A stretch of DNA of 64,000 bases from an uncultured Prevotella sp. (lineage in GTDB: Bacteria; Bacteroidota; Bacteroidia; Bacteroidales; Bacteroidaceae). The position numbers and the translations under genes are program-made. Position 1 is the first letter of the stretch; each line of letters begins with the position of its first letter. A model generated the notes under the pieces. The model was not told the DNA's origin and did not search any database. It saw only the letters and a program-made list of their open reading frames with translations. The stretch is taken from NCBI GenBank assembly GCA_937906495.1, contig CALCVT010000102.1, positions 1 through 64,000 on the forward strand. The letters are read 5' to 3'. Shown piece after piece: positions 43,574-53,294 of the stretch.

Positions 43574-44542
43574 TTAGCGGGGCAGTTTGTCTATCAATTC
43601 AAGGTTTTCCTTTAACTGTTCAAGGCGGCTTACACCTACAATAACACTGGTTACGGCCGGATGTTCGAGCACCCAGCGCATGGCATACTGCGAGAGTGTT
43701 TCGCCCCTTGCTGCAGCCTCGTTATTCCAGTTGTGTAATTGCACCAGGAGCTCGGGGGTAAGAGTTTCTTGCTTCAGGGTAAAATCGGTGCGCATACGCG
43801 AGTCGGCCGGTATGCCGTCGAGGTAGCGGCTGGTGAGCAGTCCTTGTGCCAATGGCGAGAAGGCCATAAATCCACACCGCTCCTTGCCAACCACATCGAG
43901 CACGCCATCGGTCTCGGCTGCTCGGTCGAGCAGATTGAGCCGGCCCTGATAGGCTAACAGACGCACGCCCTGTGCTTGAAGGTAGTGCACTGCATATTCA
44001 GCAGCCTCGGCCGGCCAGCGCGAAATGCCGGCATAGAGAGCCTTGCCCTGATGCACAATGTCGGCCAGGGCTTGCAACGTTTCGTCGAGTGGAGTGTGAG
44101 GGTCAAAGCGGTGCGAATAAAAAAGGTCTACATAGTCCAACTTCATGCGCTTAAGGCTTTGGTCGATACTGGCCATGAGGTATTTGCGCGAACCCCAATT
44201 ACCATAAGGTCCAGGCCACATGTCGTAACCGGCCTTTGTTGCTATAAAGAGTTCGTCGCGATAAGGACGGAACGACTCATCCATAACGCGGCCAAAGGTT
44301 TCTTCGGCTGTGCCGTAGGGAGGGCCGTAATTGTTAGCCAGGTCGAAGTGGGTGATGCCGTGGTCAAAGGCATAGTGGAGCATGCTGCGACTATCGGTAT
44401 AAGGACGCGTGGCTCCAAAACCTTTCCACAGTCCAAGCGAAATTCGTGGCAGCAACACGCCGCTCTCGCCACACCTTTTATAGAGCAGGTCGGCTTTTGC
44501 ATAGCGATCCGGAGCTGCCTGATAAGCTAGTGATTCTCTCAT
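43574..44542 (-). CDS. Aldo/keto reductase (YghZ-like)
   Basis: 322 residues. AKR residues are seen: FDLANNYGPPYGTAEETFG (Asp and catalytic Tyr), FIATKAGYDMWPGPYG (Lys), DLFYSHRFDPHTPLDETLQALADIVHQGKALYAGIS (His), and a C-terminal NADPH part VIVGVSRLEQLKENLELI. The GPYGNWGSRKYLMASIDQSLKRM segment is typical of the YghZ / L-glyceraldehyde-3-phosphate reductase branch. Natural substrate uncertain. It is separated from neighbours and has no obvious operon partner. Confidence 0.92.
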   Translation of the reverse strand: MRESLAYQAAPDRYAKADLLYKRCGESGVLLPRISLGLWKGFGATRPYTDSRSMLHYAFDHGITHFDLANNYGPPYGTAEETFGRVMDESFRPYRDELFIATKAGYDMWPGPYGNWGSRKYLMASIDQSLKRMKLDYVDLFYSHRFDPHTPLDETLQALADIVHQGKALYAGISRWPAEAAEYAVHYLQAQGVRLLAYQGRLNLLDRAAETDGVLDVVGKERCGFMAFSPLAQGLLTSRYLDGIPADSRMRTDFTLKQETLTPELLVQLHNWNNEAAARGETLSQYAMRWVLEHPAVTSVIVGVSRLEQLKENLELIDKLPR

Positions 44543-44723
44543 AATACAACAATTGGGGGATGATTTATTTTCTATACAGGATGTAGTCTACAAGGAGCGC
44601 CGGCTGCTAAGCCGGCATTTCGTTTTCGGGTCAGGTGCAAAGAGTTTTTGCACGTTGTGCGCTACATAATAAGCCTAAACACTACGCTCCCGTTCCCATC
44701 AAAACCGGTGACAGCAAACTGCA

Positions 44724-46169
44724 CTAAGGAGTGCTTTTCCAATTAACCAGATATACACGCTCGGTGGTACGGGTAAAGGCGGTGTAAAGCCAGCGCAGAT
44801 AAGGAGCACCGGCCTCTTCATCGGGCACATAACCCTGGTCTACATATACCCTCGCCCATTGTCCGCCCTGAGCCTTGTGGCAGGTAACTGCATAGGCATA
44901 TTTCAGTTGCAGGGCATTATAGTAGGGGTCTTGACGCAGGGCTTTCATGCGGTCTTTCTTGAGGGGCAGGTGCTGGTAATCCTCGAGCACACGTTCGTAA
45001 AGTTGTCTACTTTCATCGCGTGTGAGCGAGGGCGACTCCGACTGTAGGGTTGAAAGCAACACACGGCAGTCAAGTTCCACTTGTCCGTAGTCGGGAAAAC
45101 GCAGCGTAGCATCGGCAAAACGAAAGCCATACTGCTCATGTACGTTGCGTATGCGCACCACTTCGGCGGCATCGCCATTTGCCACAAAGTTCATGGGCAT
45201 TTCTTCGTCTTTGGGCAATGTTTTGGCTGCTTCGGCCGTCCAGTAATAATTATTCTTTACTGCCATTACGCGGTCACCGCGTGAGAGTTCCTCTTCGCGG
45301 TCAAAAATACGCGCACGAATGCCGTTATTGTAAATATTTGCCCGTTTGTTCGAACGCGTAACCACAATTACCTCGCCGGTTCCGAACTCCTGATAATCGC
45401 CCACCAGGCTCTCAATCAATTCATTGCCGGGCATTGTCCGCACCTCGCCCCTACTGTCGGTATGCAAGGGCGGTATGCCCTCAAAGCCCTGTTCCAGAAG
45501 GCTACGCAACAGCGTTGCGCCTGTCAACACGTCGCTCTCGGCAGTTTGACGTACCACCTCGGTAAGGTCGGCACTGCCTACCAGCAACCCATAGCGCTCA
45601 AGTACCTGGTTGCTGAGCGCCGGACTTTCGGCTTCGCCCACCGGAGGCAACTGTGCAGTATCGCCCACAAGCAACAAACGGCACCCTTCGCCCGAATATA
45701 CATAGTTAATAAGGTCGTCCATCAGCTCTCCGGTTCCAAAAAGCGTATCTTCGCTCCACTGCCCGGTACCGTGGCTGATCATTGAAGCCTCATCAACCAC
45801 AAAGAGCGCATTGCGAAGTTTATTATATCCGAGCGAAAAACGCGTACCTTCGCCTTGAAACGTTTGCTGCCGGTATATCATGCGGTGAATCGTAAAGGCC
45901 GGCTGCCGGGCATGGTGAGCAAATACTTTGGCTGCACGCCCCGTAGGTGCCAGGAGTACCACCTCACGTTCTAAACTCCGCATCACGCGTACCAAAGCAC
46001 CAACTAGCGAAGTTTTGCCCGTACCGGCATAACCGCGCAGAATACAGGCCACCTTGGGCAAGGGGGTTGTTACGAAATGGGCCAGCAACAATGCTGCACG
46101 ATCCTGGGTTGCTGTAAGTTGATGGGCAAAGGCTTCGGTTATGAGTTGATATACTTGAGTATTAAGCAT
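44724..46169 (-). CDS. RecD/Pif1-like superfamily 1B DNA helicase
   Basis: 481 residues. Walker A GYAGTGKTSLVGAL (46-59), the switch LLAPTGRAAKVFA, Walker B FVVDEASMI, LVGDTAQLPPVG and the C-terminal UvrD-like YAVTCHKAQGGQWARVYVD plus LYTAFTRTTERVYLV. These are the motifs of RecD-type helicases; the N-terminal RecBC-binding domain of RecD is missing, so this is the short stand-alone form common in Bacteroidetes. A cellular role in repair or replication is likely but not known. It converges on no partner gene. Confidence 0.9.
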   Translation of the reverse strand: MLNTQVYQLITEAFAHQLTATQDRAALLLAHFVTTPLPKVACILRGYAGTGKTSLVGALVRVMRSLEREVVLLAPTGRAAKVFAHHARQPAFTIHRMIYRQQTFQGEGTRFSLGYNKLRNALFVVDEASMISHGTGQWSEDTLFGTGELMDDLINYVYSGEGCRLLLVGDTAQLPPVGEAESPALSNQVLERYGLLVGSADLTEVVRQTAESDVLTGATLLRSLLEQGFEGIPPLHTDSRGEVRTMPGNELIESLVGDYQEFGTGEVIVVTRSNKRANIYNNGIRARIFDREEELSRGDRVMAVKNNYYWTAEAAKTLPKDEEMPMNFVANGDAAEVVRIRNVHEQYGFRFADATLRFPDYGQVELDCRVLLSTLQSESPSLTRDESRQLYERVLEDYQHLPLKKDRMKALRQDPYYNALQLKYAYAVTCHKAQGGQWARVYVDQGYVPDEEAGAPYLRWLYTAFTRTTERVYLVNWKSTP

Positions 46170-46423
46170 GATTTACTGAATTTAAAACGTAGGAATACGC
46201 TACACCGGCTTGCCGTTGCACACACTACAATGATGCATGTTGGCTCTATAGCCGGATGTAGTCAGCTGCGTAAAGGGCAAATACCCATAAAAAGAACAGC
46301 GTTGCAACAAGCACGAAAGGCAGCAAGAAGTTGGTTCCACCAGCGATTTCAAATAGTTTCAGCCGTTGTCGTTAGTTCGTGTATTGTGTATGATTCATCA
46401 TTCAACCTTTTGCTTTACGCATG

Positions 46424-46457
46424 CAAAGTTAAGCAAAAGCTGTGGGCGCGGTACAAA
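46424..46457 (-). promoter_or_regulatory. Possible promoter of the RecD-like helicase gene
   Basis: On the minus strand TTTG (46457-46454), 22 bases, then TAACTTTG (46431-46424). Spacing is slightly long. Confidence 0.5.
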
Positions 46458-46633
46458 ACTTGATGCAAATACTTGCAGGTTTAAAGCAGGTTGTCCGAAA
46501 TATGCGGCATAACCATCACCAAATGCTGATGCGGGCTGTTTGATGCGGACTTGCCAAGCAACCATGCCGGCACGCATTTACAAACTACTCTGCTAAGGAG
46601 CATGGCTACAAAGGTCAAAAAATGAAAGGCGGG

Positions 46634-46665
46634 TTTGGGCCTTCGGTGCGATTGATGTAACTTTG
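46634..46665 (+). promoter_or_regulatory. Promoter of folA and the nucleotidase gene
   Basis: TTTG (46634-46637), 20 bases, then TAACTTTG (46658-46665). It overlaps an upstream in-frame start at 46663 and so supports ATG 46708. Confidence 0.78.
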
Positions 46666-46707
46666 CCAACATTACAAACTGCCGTAACTGCAACGATACT
46701 TTACGCT

Positions 46708-47280
46708 ATGAATCTGACTATTATCTGCGCACTGACCGAAAACCGCGCCATCGGCCATCTGGGCCGGCTGCTCTACTACTTGCCTGCCGACTTGAAACAC
46801 TTTAAACAACTTACCACGGGACACACCGTGCTCATGGGGCGCAAAACCTTCGAATCGCTGCCCAAGGGGGCATTGCCCAACCGCCGCAACGTGGTGGTGA
46901 GCCGCCAGCCGGGCTACACCGCACCTGGAATTGAGGTTTTTGGCAGTTTTGAACAGGCTCTCGAAGCCTGCCGGCACGATGCCGAAGTATATATTATAGG
47001 GGGCGAAAGCGTTTATGCTGCGGCCCTGCCACTGGCCAACCGCCTTTGCCTGACGCACATCCATGCCACACCCGAGGCTGCCGACACTTATTTCCCGACA
47101 TTCGACTCTGAGCAATGGAAGGAAACCTGGCGCGAAGACCATGAGCCCGACGAACGTAACGCACAGGCCTTTAGCTTTGTAAACTACGAACGGCACAATG
47201 CCTTGACCCAATATTCAGAAAACGAACCGGCACCTGCAACGGATTCCACCTGCACAACCTCAGCTCAGCTACCCGAATGA
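46708..47280 (+). CDS. folA: Dihydrofolate reductase
   Basis: 190 residues from ATG 46708. It reduces dihydrofolate with NADPH. DHFR blocks: LTIICALTENRAIGHLGRLLYYLPADLKHFK (with the active-site acidic residue, Asp, before LKHFK), TVLMGRKTFESLP, RRNVVVSRQ and VYIIGGESVYAAALPLANRLCLTHI. A tail of about 30 residues after SFVNYERHN is rich in Ser, Thr and Pro and has no family match. It overlaps the next gene by 4 bases (ATGA). thyA, the usual partner, is 6 kb downstream. Confidence 0.93.
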   Translation: MNLTIICALTENRAIGHLGRLLYYLPADLKHFKQLTTGHTVLMGRKTFESLPKGALPNRRNVVVSRQPGYTAPGIEVFGSFEQALEACRHDAEVYIIGGESVYAAALPLANRLCLTHIHATPEAADTYFPTFDSEQWKETWREDHEPDERNAQAFSFVNYERHNALTQYSENEPAPATDSTCTTSAQLPE

Positions 47281-49007
47281 AACGACTACTGCTACCCTTG
47301 GTTTGCGCTGCAACTCTAACCTTGAATGCACAGGCGCAACAACGCGAAGTAAACCTGACGCTGCTCGAAACGAGCGATGTGCACGGCAACTATTTGCCCT
47401 ACGACTTTATAAACGGCACACCGGGCAAAGGTAGTCTGGCCCGGATTAGCACCTTCGTAAATAACTTGCGCAAACAGCAGGGCCACGATGCCGTGGTGCT
47501 GCTCGACAACGGCGACATTCTGCAAGGGCAACCCACCGCCTACTACTACAACTTTATCGACACAACCTCGGTACATCTTTGCGCAGCCATACTCAACTAT
47601 ATGGGCTACGACGCAGCTACCATTGGCAATCACGACATCGAAACCGGACATGCCGTGTACGACCGATGGGTAAGCCAACTCAACTTTGACATGCTGGGAG
47701 CCAATGCCCTGAAAACCGGATTACAGGCCACATACTGGAAACCCTACACACTAATCGAACGACAAGGTATTCGCATTGCCGTAATGGGAATGGTTACACC
47801 TGGCATTCCGCTCTGGCTGCCCGAAAACCTGTGGAGCGGTATGCACTTTGACGACATGGTGAGCACTGCAAAGCACTACATGCCCGAGATGAAGGCGAAA
47901 GCTGACTTGGTTGTCGGACTCTTCCACTCAGGAGTTGGAAAGAACAAAGGCACGGCACCTGGAGCCGAAAATGCCTCACTCGAAGTGGCACGCACCGTAC
48001 CAGGATTCGACATCGTATTTTGCGGACACGACCACCGTACAGCCAACCGCTACCTGCTCAACACAGCTGGCGACTCGGTACTGGTGCTCAATCCGGCTGC
48101 CGATGCCTGGACCGTGGCACAAGCCAATGTGAAACTGACTATCGACAACGGAAAAGTCAAAGCCAAAACCATCAAAGGGCAACTATGCGACGTAACACAA
48201 CTGGAACCCGACCCCAAACTCATGAAACACTTTGACAAGGCCTACCAAACGGTCAAGGCGTTTACCAATGAGCAAATAGGAACCAGTTCGGCTACGATGG
48301 AAACTTTGCCTGCCTTTTTCGGCCCTTCGGCATTCATCGACTTTATTCATCAAATGCAGCTCGACATTTCGGGAGCCGAAGTGTCGTTTGCAGCCCCCCT
48401 TTCGTTTGACGCCCGTATTGAAGCCGGACCCATCTACGTGCGCGACATGTTTAACCTATACCGCTACGAAAACCTGCTGTACGTAATGAAGTTAAGCGGA
48501 CAAGAAATAAAAGACTATCTGGAATATGCTTACGACGGATGGGTCAGACAAATGAAAACTCCCTCCGACCCCATGCTTCGCATGAAACCGGATGCAGCTA
48601 AACTGGCCAATGCGTGGCAACGGCTGGAATACCCGAGTTTTAACTTCGACTCGGCAGCCGGCATACGCTATACCGTAAACTTGACCCAGCCCAAAGGGCA
48701 GCGCATACACATTGAATGTATGGCAGACGGAAGCCCCTTCGATTTGAACAAAACATACCGCTGTGCTCTCAATTCGTACCGCGGTAACGGAGGTGGCAAT
48801 ATGCTGACTACAGGTGCCGGTATAGCCAAAGACAAACTGGCCGAACGCTTGGTGTGGAGCACCGAAAAAGATTTGCGCTTTTACCTGCTCAACCGCATTC
48901 GAGAAACCAAGCAAGTTAATCCTGCCCCACTCAACCAATGGCGCTTTATTCCCGAAGACTGGGCTGAAAAGGCCCGTCTACGCGAAGCTCCCCTGCTACG
49001 GCCCTAA
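47277..49007 (+). CDS. 5'-nucleotidase / 2',3'-cyclic phosphodiesterase family enzyme, exported
   Basis: 576 residues. Signal peptide 1-21 (LLLPLVCAATLTLNAQA). A calcineurin-like metallophosphatase domain has LLETSDVHGNY (Asp34, His36), DNGDILQG, IGNHDIE, LFHSGVG and FCGHDHRTA. The C-terminal nucleotidase domain has FIHQMQLDISGAEVSFAAPLS and the substrate-binding LNSYRGNGGGNM. UshA/CpdB relatives free phosphate and nucleosides from outside nucleotides. Its start overlaps the folA stop (ATGA), so translation is probably coupled, an odd pairing of folate and nucleotide salvage functions. Confidence 0.92.
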   Translation: MKRLLLPLVCAATLTLNAQAQQREVNLTLLETSDVHGNYLPYDFINGTPGKGSLARISTFVNNLRKQQGHDAVVLLDNGDILQGQPTAYYYNFIDTTSVHLCAAILNYMGYDAATIGNHDIETGHAVYDRWVSQLNFDMLGANALKTGLQATYWKPYTLIERQGIRIAVMGMVTPGIPLWLPENLWSGMHFDDMVSTAKHYMPEMKAKADLVVGLFHSGVGKNKGTAPGAENASLEVARTVPGFDIVFCGHDHRTANRYLLNTAGDSVLVLNPAADAWTVAQANVKLTIDNGKVKAKTIKGQLCDVTQLEPDPKLMKHFDKAYQTVKAFTNEQIGTSSATMETLPAFFGPSAFIDFIHQMQLDISGAEVSFAAPLSFDARIEAGPIYVRDMFNLYRYENLLYVMKLSGQEIKDYLEYAYDGWVRQMKTPSDPMLRMKPDAAKLANAWQRLEYPSFNFDSAAGIRYTVNLTQPKGQRIHIECMADGSPFDLNKTYRCALNSYRGNGGGNMLTTGAGIAKDKLAERLVWSTEKDLRFYLLNRIRETKQVNPAPLNQWRFIPEDWAEKARLREAPLLRP

Positions 49008-49103
49008 GTGCCGGGGCTAACTGGCAGACTCGCATTGCTTATGACAGACAAGGCCTCGCAACCTGCATTCACGGCCCTCACTCTTTGATTGCTACACACA
49101 CTG

Positions 49104-49138
49104 ATGGCAGACTTAGTTGAACCGACTAAGTCTGCCAT
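49104..49138 (+). terminator. Terminator of the folA-nucleotidase operon
   Basis: ATGGCAGACTTAGT (49104-49117) and its perfect complement (49125-49138) form a 14-bp stem with a 7-base loop, followed by TGCTCTTTA. Confidence 0.75.
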
Positions 49139-49311
49139 TGCTCTTTATACCTTAGCTGCAACTCCTGGCTGCACCCAAGCAGCCAATATACCTGCCCCGG
49201 CAAGCCCCCCACAACAGCTACAACATACTACTGCTGCCCCTCAAGCTACAAACCAAACACAGCCATGCAACTACCGCTGGCAGCAATATCCTGTCTATAC
49301 ACCAAAAGGCC

Positions 49312-49350
49312 ATGTAAAAACACCTACAAGCCATGTAAAAGAAACAACAC
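49312..49350 (+). repeat. Family A-like repeat, two degenerate copies, 21-base period
   Basis: ATGTAAAAACACCTACAA (49312-49329) and ATGTAAAAGAAACAACAC (49333-49350). The left half-site is kept; the right half is worn. Confidence 0.6.
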
Positions 49351-49495
49351 CCCCTTTTCAACAAAGCAGCAAGCAAACAACTTTAACTTGCTGCGTTAGT
49401 AGTAAATATCACACATCGGCTGTGCTTTTAGTCGGCATATCTGTTAAATTCGCAATATTCACTGCTTTGTAATGCTGCCGTTATCAAAAAATCTG

Positions 49496-49503
49496 TAACT
49501 TTG
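49496..49503 (+). promoter_or_regulatory. Likely -7 element of the Oar-like receptor gene
   Basis: TAACTTTG, a full match to TAnnTTTG. The nearest TTG is 26 bases upstream. If used, the leader is about 240 bases long. Confidence 0.5.
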
Positions 49504-49748
49504 TGTCGTAATTTTTAACACGGCAAGAAATCATAGACAAACAGACGTGTAAACAACCTATCCGCCTTTTCCACATTAATTTTTGTACAAAAAGCCCAAT
49601 TTGGATAACGGATATGCAAAAAAGGGTGAGTGTTAAACACGAACGCTCCATCAAGAACCAACCCCTTAAGGTCGTATTCTTGCCACAAAGGCGCCTGCCG
49701 GTTCATCCCTTTTGCCCCTAAGAAACTACTACTACTCAATTTAATAGT

Positions 49749-52700
49749 ATGTCACACTTAACAAAAATCATGTTGGCAGCGCTCACAGCTCCGGCTTTTG
49801 CCATCTGTGCAAGCGCTCAGGTAACTACTTCGGCCATCAGCGGTCAGGTAGTTGACGAAAACAACCAGCCTGTGATTGGAGCTTCAGTCATAGCAGTACA
49901 CAACCCTTCAGGAACCCGTTACCGTGCTGTTACCAACAAGGACGGACGCTACACCATTCAGGGTATGCGTACCGGCGGCCCGTATACAGTCAAGGTAGCG
50001 GGCATTGGCTACGGCGAACGTACTTACGAGAAGCTCTACCTTGAACTGGGTGTAGCTCTGCCTATCAACGTAGAACTCCGCCCTAACGAGAAAACGCTGG
50101 GCGAGGCAACCGTAACTACCGAACGCAAACAGCGCGGCGGTGCCTCCGAAAACTTCTCGACTGCACAAATTCAAAACGTACCCACCGTTGACCGTAATGT
50201 GTACGATTTGGTAAAAAATAGCCCCATGGCTATGACCAACAAGGATGGTGGTATTACCTTTGCCGGCTCAAACAACCGCTACAACAGTTTCCAGGTAGAC
50301 GGCGTGGTCATGAACGACGTGTTCGGTCTGGCCGGCTCAGGTACCAACGGCGGACAAACCAGCGCCAACCCCATTTCGATGGATGCTATTCAGGAGATGC
50401 AGGTAGTTGTGGCCCCCTTCGATGTACGCCAAAGCGGTTTTACCGGTGGTGCCATCAACGTGGTAACCAAGCAGGGTACAAACGAGACCCACGCTTCGGC
50501 CTACACCTTCTTTAACAACCAGAGCATGTATGGCAAGTACAGCGCCGTGCGCGACTATGCCAAGATTCCCATGACGCAACAGTACGAACGTACCTACGGC
50601 GGTACTTTGGGCGGAGCTATTGTTAAGGACAAACTCTTTTACTTTGTAAGCGCTGAAGCCAAAAAGCAGAGCTACCCCGTCAGCGTTTACCCCGGATATA
50701 CTCCCCAGTACATCACAGCCGGTACAGCCGGACAGATTGCCGACCAGTTTGAGAAGTTGACCGGCATCTCTGAGAAGTACGGACAGCGCAACGTCGACAA
50801 CAAATCGTTCGGCCTGTTGGCTCGCCTTGACTGGAACATCAACGACCAGCACAAACTGGCCCTCCGCTACCAGCACAACAACTCGTACGACGATAAGTAT
50901 GGTGCCGGATCGACAAGCTATACCTTTAACAACTCAAGCTATCGCCAGAACAACAAGACCAACTCTATCGTGGCCGAGTTGAACTCGCACTTGAGCGACG
51001 AACTCTACAACGAACTCCGTGCATCGGCTACCTTTGTACGCGACTTCCGCGAAGTGGCTTACCAAGGTCCTACTGTACAGATTTACAACTTGCCCGGTGC
51101 TGACGGCAGTTCATCAATTACCGGTAACATCGGTACCGACTACTCATCGGGTGCCAACGAACTCAATCAGGACATCTACTCTGTTGAGGATAACCTGTCG
51201 TGGTACAAGGGCGACCACTCCTTTACCTTTGGTACACACAATGAGTTCTACAAAATAAACAACCTCTTTATTCAAGCTTCGAACGGTTCGTGGTACTACG
51301 ATTCGCTCAACGACTTCCTGAACGACACGCCGAGCAAATTTACCTACAAGTATACCGACCCTGAACTCACCGGCGGTAATACGAAGTACGCCCCCTTCCT
51401 CAAGGCCGGCCAGTTTGGCTTCTATGCACAGGACAAGTGGACTCTGAACCAAAACTTCAACGCCACTCTCGGCTTGCGCATTGACATTCCCGTTGTGTTC
51501 AACGATCCCACTACCAACCCCGAGTTCAACAAATATGCCGACAGCAAGAACTTTGGCGTACACGTTGGCGAAATGCCGGGTGCCAAGGTATTGGTATCAC
51601 CGCGCCTGGGCTTCAATTGGTATGTAAACGACAGTCACGAAACCCTTATCCGTGGCGGTGTCGGCATCTTTACCGGCCGCGTACCCTTTGTATGGCTCTC
51701 AAACGCCTTTAACAACACCGGTATGGAGCTCAAGGGAACTACTATCTCGAAAAAGAATGTTCCCACCCTTGGCAAATATGCCAAAGACCCCATGCAGGCA
51801 CTTACCGATGCTGCCGGCGGCGGTTCGGCTGCCAAGCCCGATATCGTAACTATCGATAAAGACTTTAAATATCCGCAAGTGCTCCGCGCTAACTTGGCTC
51901 TTGAGCAACAGTTGATTGGTGGTGTAAAGTTCACCCTCGAGGGTGTGTACTCCAAAACCATGAACAACGTATTCTTCGAGAACCTGGCCATCTCTAAAAC
52001 CGGCAAAATGGCATACGCCGTTCCGGGTGTAGAAGCTTCGGCAGCACCGATATATTCGAACGAAAAGAGCAACTACTACTCTATCATCAACCTCAAAAAT
52101 ACCAATAAGGGCTACACCTATGCCATTACAGCACAGTTGGAAAAGCGCTTTAACTTTGGTCTTGACCTCTCGGCAAGCTATACCTTTAGCCGCGCCAAGT
52201 CGGTAAACGATGGTAAGTCGTCGGTTGCTAACTCGAACTGGAAAAAGAATCCTGCCATCGACACGAATGCCGAAGGCGAACTCGGTTTTTCGAAATACGA
52301 CATCCCGCACCGCGTATTGGTACAGGCAAGCTATACCTCGCCTAAATACTTGAACGGATGGATGAGTACTACTATCGCCGTGGTTTACAACGGTTTCTCA
52401 GGCTCACGCTACAGCCTCGTAATGGGCGATGCAACACGCACCGACTTTAACGGCGACGGAGCTTCGGGCAACTCACTCCTTTACATCCCCACGCAAGACG
52501 AATTGCAAAAGATGCAGTTTGCCGACACTAAGAACATGACTGCCGAGGAGCACCGCGCTGCTTTCGGACAATGGATTGCTAACGACAGCTATGCCAAGAA
52601 TCACCGCGGACAATTTGCTGAACGTAACTCGAACCTCTCGAAGTGGGAACACGAGATTGACCTTCACATCTCGCAGAACATCCACAACATCAAGGGACTC

Positions 52701-52934
52701 GGCAAATTGGAATTTACCTGCGACATTATCAACTTTGCAAACATGCTGAACAAAAAGTGGGGTGCTACTTACGGCGTTGACTGGAACTACTCTCCGCTGC
52801 AAATAGCATCGTTGAATACCGATGCTGCAGGCAACCAGGTAGCCACTTATACCTTTAACCCGAACAATGCACCTAAGAAGAGCGACATATCGTCGCGCTG
52901 GCACTGCCAAATCGGTTTCCGCCTGACCTTCTAA
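49749..52934 (+). CDS. Oar-like TonB-dependent outer-membrane receptor
   Basis: 1061 residues. Signal peptide 1-23, then a carboxypeptidase-like regulatory domain (ISGQVVDENNQPVIGASVIAV, 30-110), a plug domain (about 120-260: VPTVDRNVYDLVKNSPMAM, NSFQVDGVVMNDVFGLAG, VVVAPFDVRQSGFTGGAINVVTKQG) and a long barrel ending in WHCQIGFRLTF with a terminal aromatic residue. This layout is that of Oar/TonB receptors without a TonB-box-type SusC motif. No SusD follows. Ligand unknown; family members have been linked to peptide and protein uptake or adhesion. Preceded by a long leader; frequent use of a few codons suggests high expression. Confidence 0.9.
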   Translation: MSHLTKIMLAALTAPAFAICASAQVTTSAISGQVVDENNQPVIGASVIAVHNPSGTRYRAVTNKDGRYTIQGMRTGGPYTVKVAGIGYGERTYEKLYLELGVALPINVELRPNEKTLGEATVTTERKQRGGASENFSTAQIQNVPTVDRNVYDLVKNSPMAMTNKDGGITFAGSNNRYNSFQVDGVVMNDVFGLAGSGTNGGQTSANPISMDAIQEMQVVVAPFDVRQSGFTGGAINVVTKQGTNETHASAYTFFNNQSMYGKYSAVRDYAKIPMTQQYERTYGGTLGGAIVKDKLFYFVSAEAKKQSYPVSVYPGYTPQYITAGTAGQIADQFEKLTGISEKYGQRNVDNKSFGLLARLDWNINDQHKLALRYQHNNSYDDKYGAGSTSYTFNNSSYRQNNKTNSIVAELNSHLSDELYNELRASATFVRDFREVAYQGPTVQIYNLPGADGSSSITGNIGTDYSSGANELNQDIYSVEDNLSWYKGDHSFTFGTHNEFYKINNLFIQASNGSWYYDSLNDFLNDTPSKFTYKYTDPELTGGNTKYAPFLKAGQFGFYAQDKWTLNQNFNATLGLRIDIPVVFNDPTTNPEFNKYADSKNFGVHVGEMPGAKVLVSPRLGFNWYVNDSHETLIRGGVGIFTGRVPFVWLSNAFNNTGMELKGTTISKKNVPTLGKYAKDPMQALTDAAGGGSAAKPDIVTIDKDFKYPQVLRANLALEQQLIGGVKFTLEGVYSKTMNNVFFENLAISKTGKMAYAVPGVEASAAPIYSNEKSNYYSIINLKNTNKGYTYAITAQLEKRFNFGLDLSASYTFSRAKSVNDGKSSVANSNWKKNPAIDTNAEGELGFSKYDIPHRVLVQASYTSPKYLNGWMSTTIAVVYNGFSGSRYSLVMGDATRTDFNGDGASGNSLLYIPTQDELQKMQFADTKNMTAEEHRAAFGQWIANDSYAKNHRGQFAERNSNLSKWEHEIDLHISQNIHNIKGLGKLEFTCDIINFANMLNKKWGATYGVDWNYSPLQIASLNTDAAGNQVATYTFNPNNAPKKSDISSRWHCQIGFRLTF

Positions 52935-52961
52935 GCGCATCTTGATTTTCTAACTTCACCA

Positions 52962-53004
52962 ACGGCCGGTAGCCCCCTTCCTATTAAGAGGCTGCCGGCC
53001 GTTT
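52962..53004 (+). terminator. Terminator of the receptor gene
   Basis: AACGGCCGGTAGCC (52962-52975) and GGCTGCCGGCCGTT (52991-53004) pair over 14 positions with one T-G wobble, followed by TGTATCTTG. Confidence 0.75.
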
Positions 53005-53262
53005 GTATCTTGTATAAAACGAATTCATAAATACGATAAACGACGTCACCGCTCAGCAAACAGCTTTACCGAACGGGAAAACGTGTGTTATCTTTTTTGA
53101 AAAGAATCTTTCAAATTCAGCCAATAAATACCAACTTACACATCGCTCAAAAATCTTTTCGCACAGGCGCTTAAAGCATTCTGACAAGTGATGTAAATGC
53201 CTTCGTAAAAGGAAGCGAAGGTTTAGCATATAGTCAATAAGTGCTGAATGCCGCAAAAGTTG

Positions 53263-53270
53263 TACCTTTG
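53263..53270 (+). promoter_or_regulatory. -7 element of thyA
   Basis: TACCTTTG, a full match, 25 bases before ATG 53295; no clear TTG upstream. It rules out the longer frame starting at 53241. Confidence 0.55.
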
Positions 53271-53294
53271 CACCATCCACAACCTCAACTCCCA

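Larger units (their letters stand above)
46170..46707. other. 538-base noncoding region between divergent helicase and folA genes
   Basis: Promoters for both genes are present (46424-46457 minus, 46634-46665 plus). The leader of the helicase gene would be about 250 bases. Open frames here are short and lack any family feature. No strong hairpin seen. Confidence 0.5.
49008..49748. other. 741-base noncoding region before the Oar-like receptor gene
   Basis: It holds the terminator of the folA operon, two family A repeats, a -7 element and a leader of about 240 bases. The 127-codon and 74-codon open frames in it have biased, unstructured content and are not called genes. Confidence 0.55.
52935..53294. 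other. 360-base noncoding region between the receptor and thyA
   Basis: It contains the receptor terminator and the thyA -7 element; between them (about 53011-53262) I see only AT-rich sequence. Confidence 0.5.

Noticed and set aside
46481..46693. 70-codon minus-strand frame before folA
   Set aside because: It overlaps the folA promoter, and the content is random-like.
49089..49472. 127-codon plus-strand frame before the receptor gene
   Set aside because: Rich in Thr, Gln and Pro with no family feature, and it covers the terminator and family A copies.
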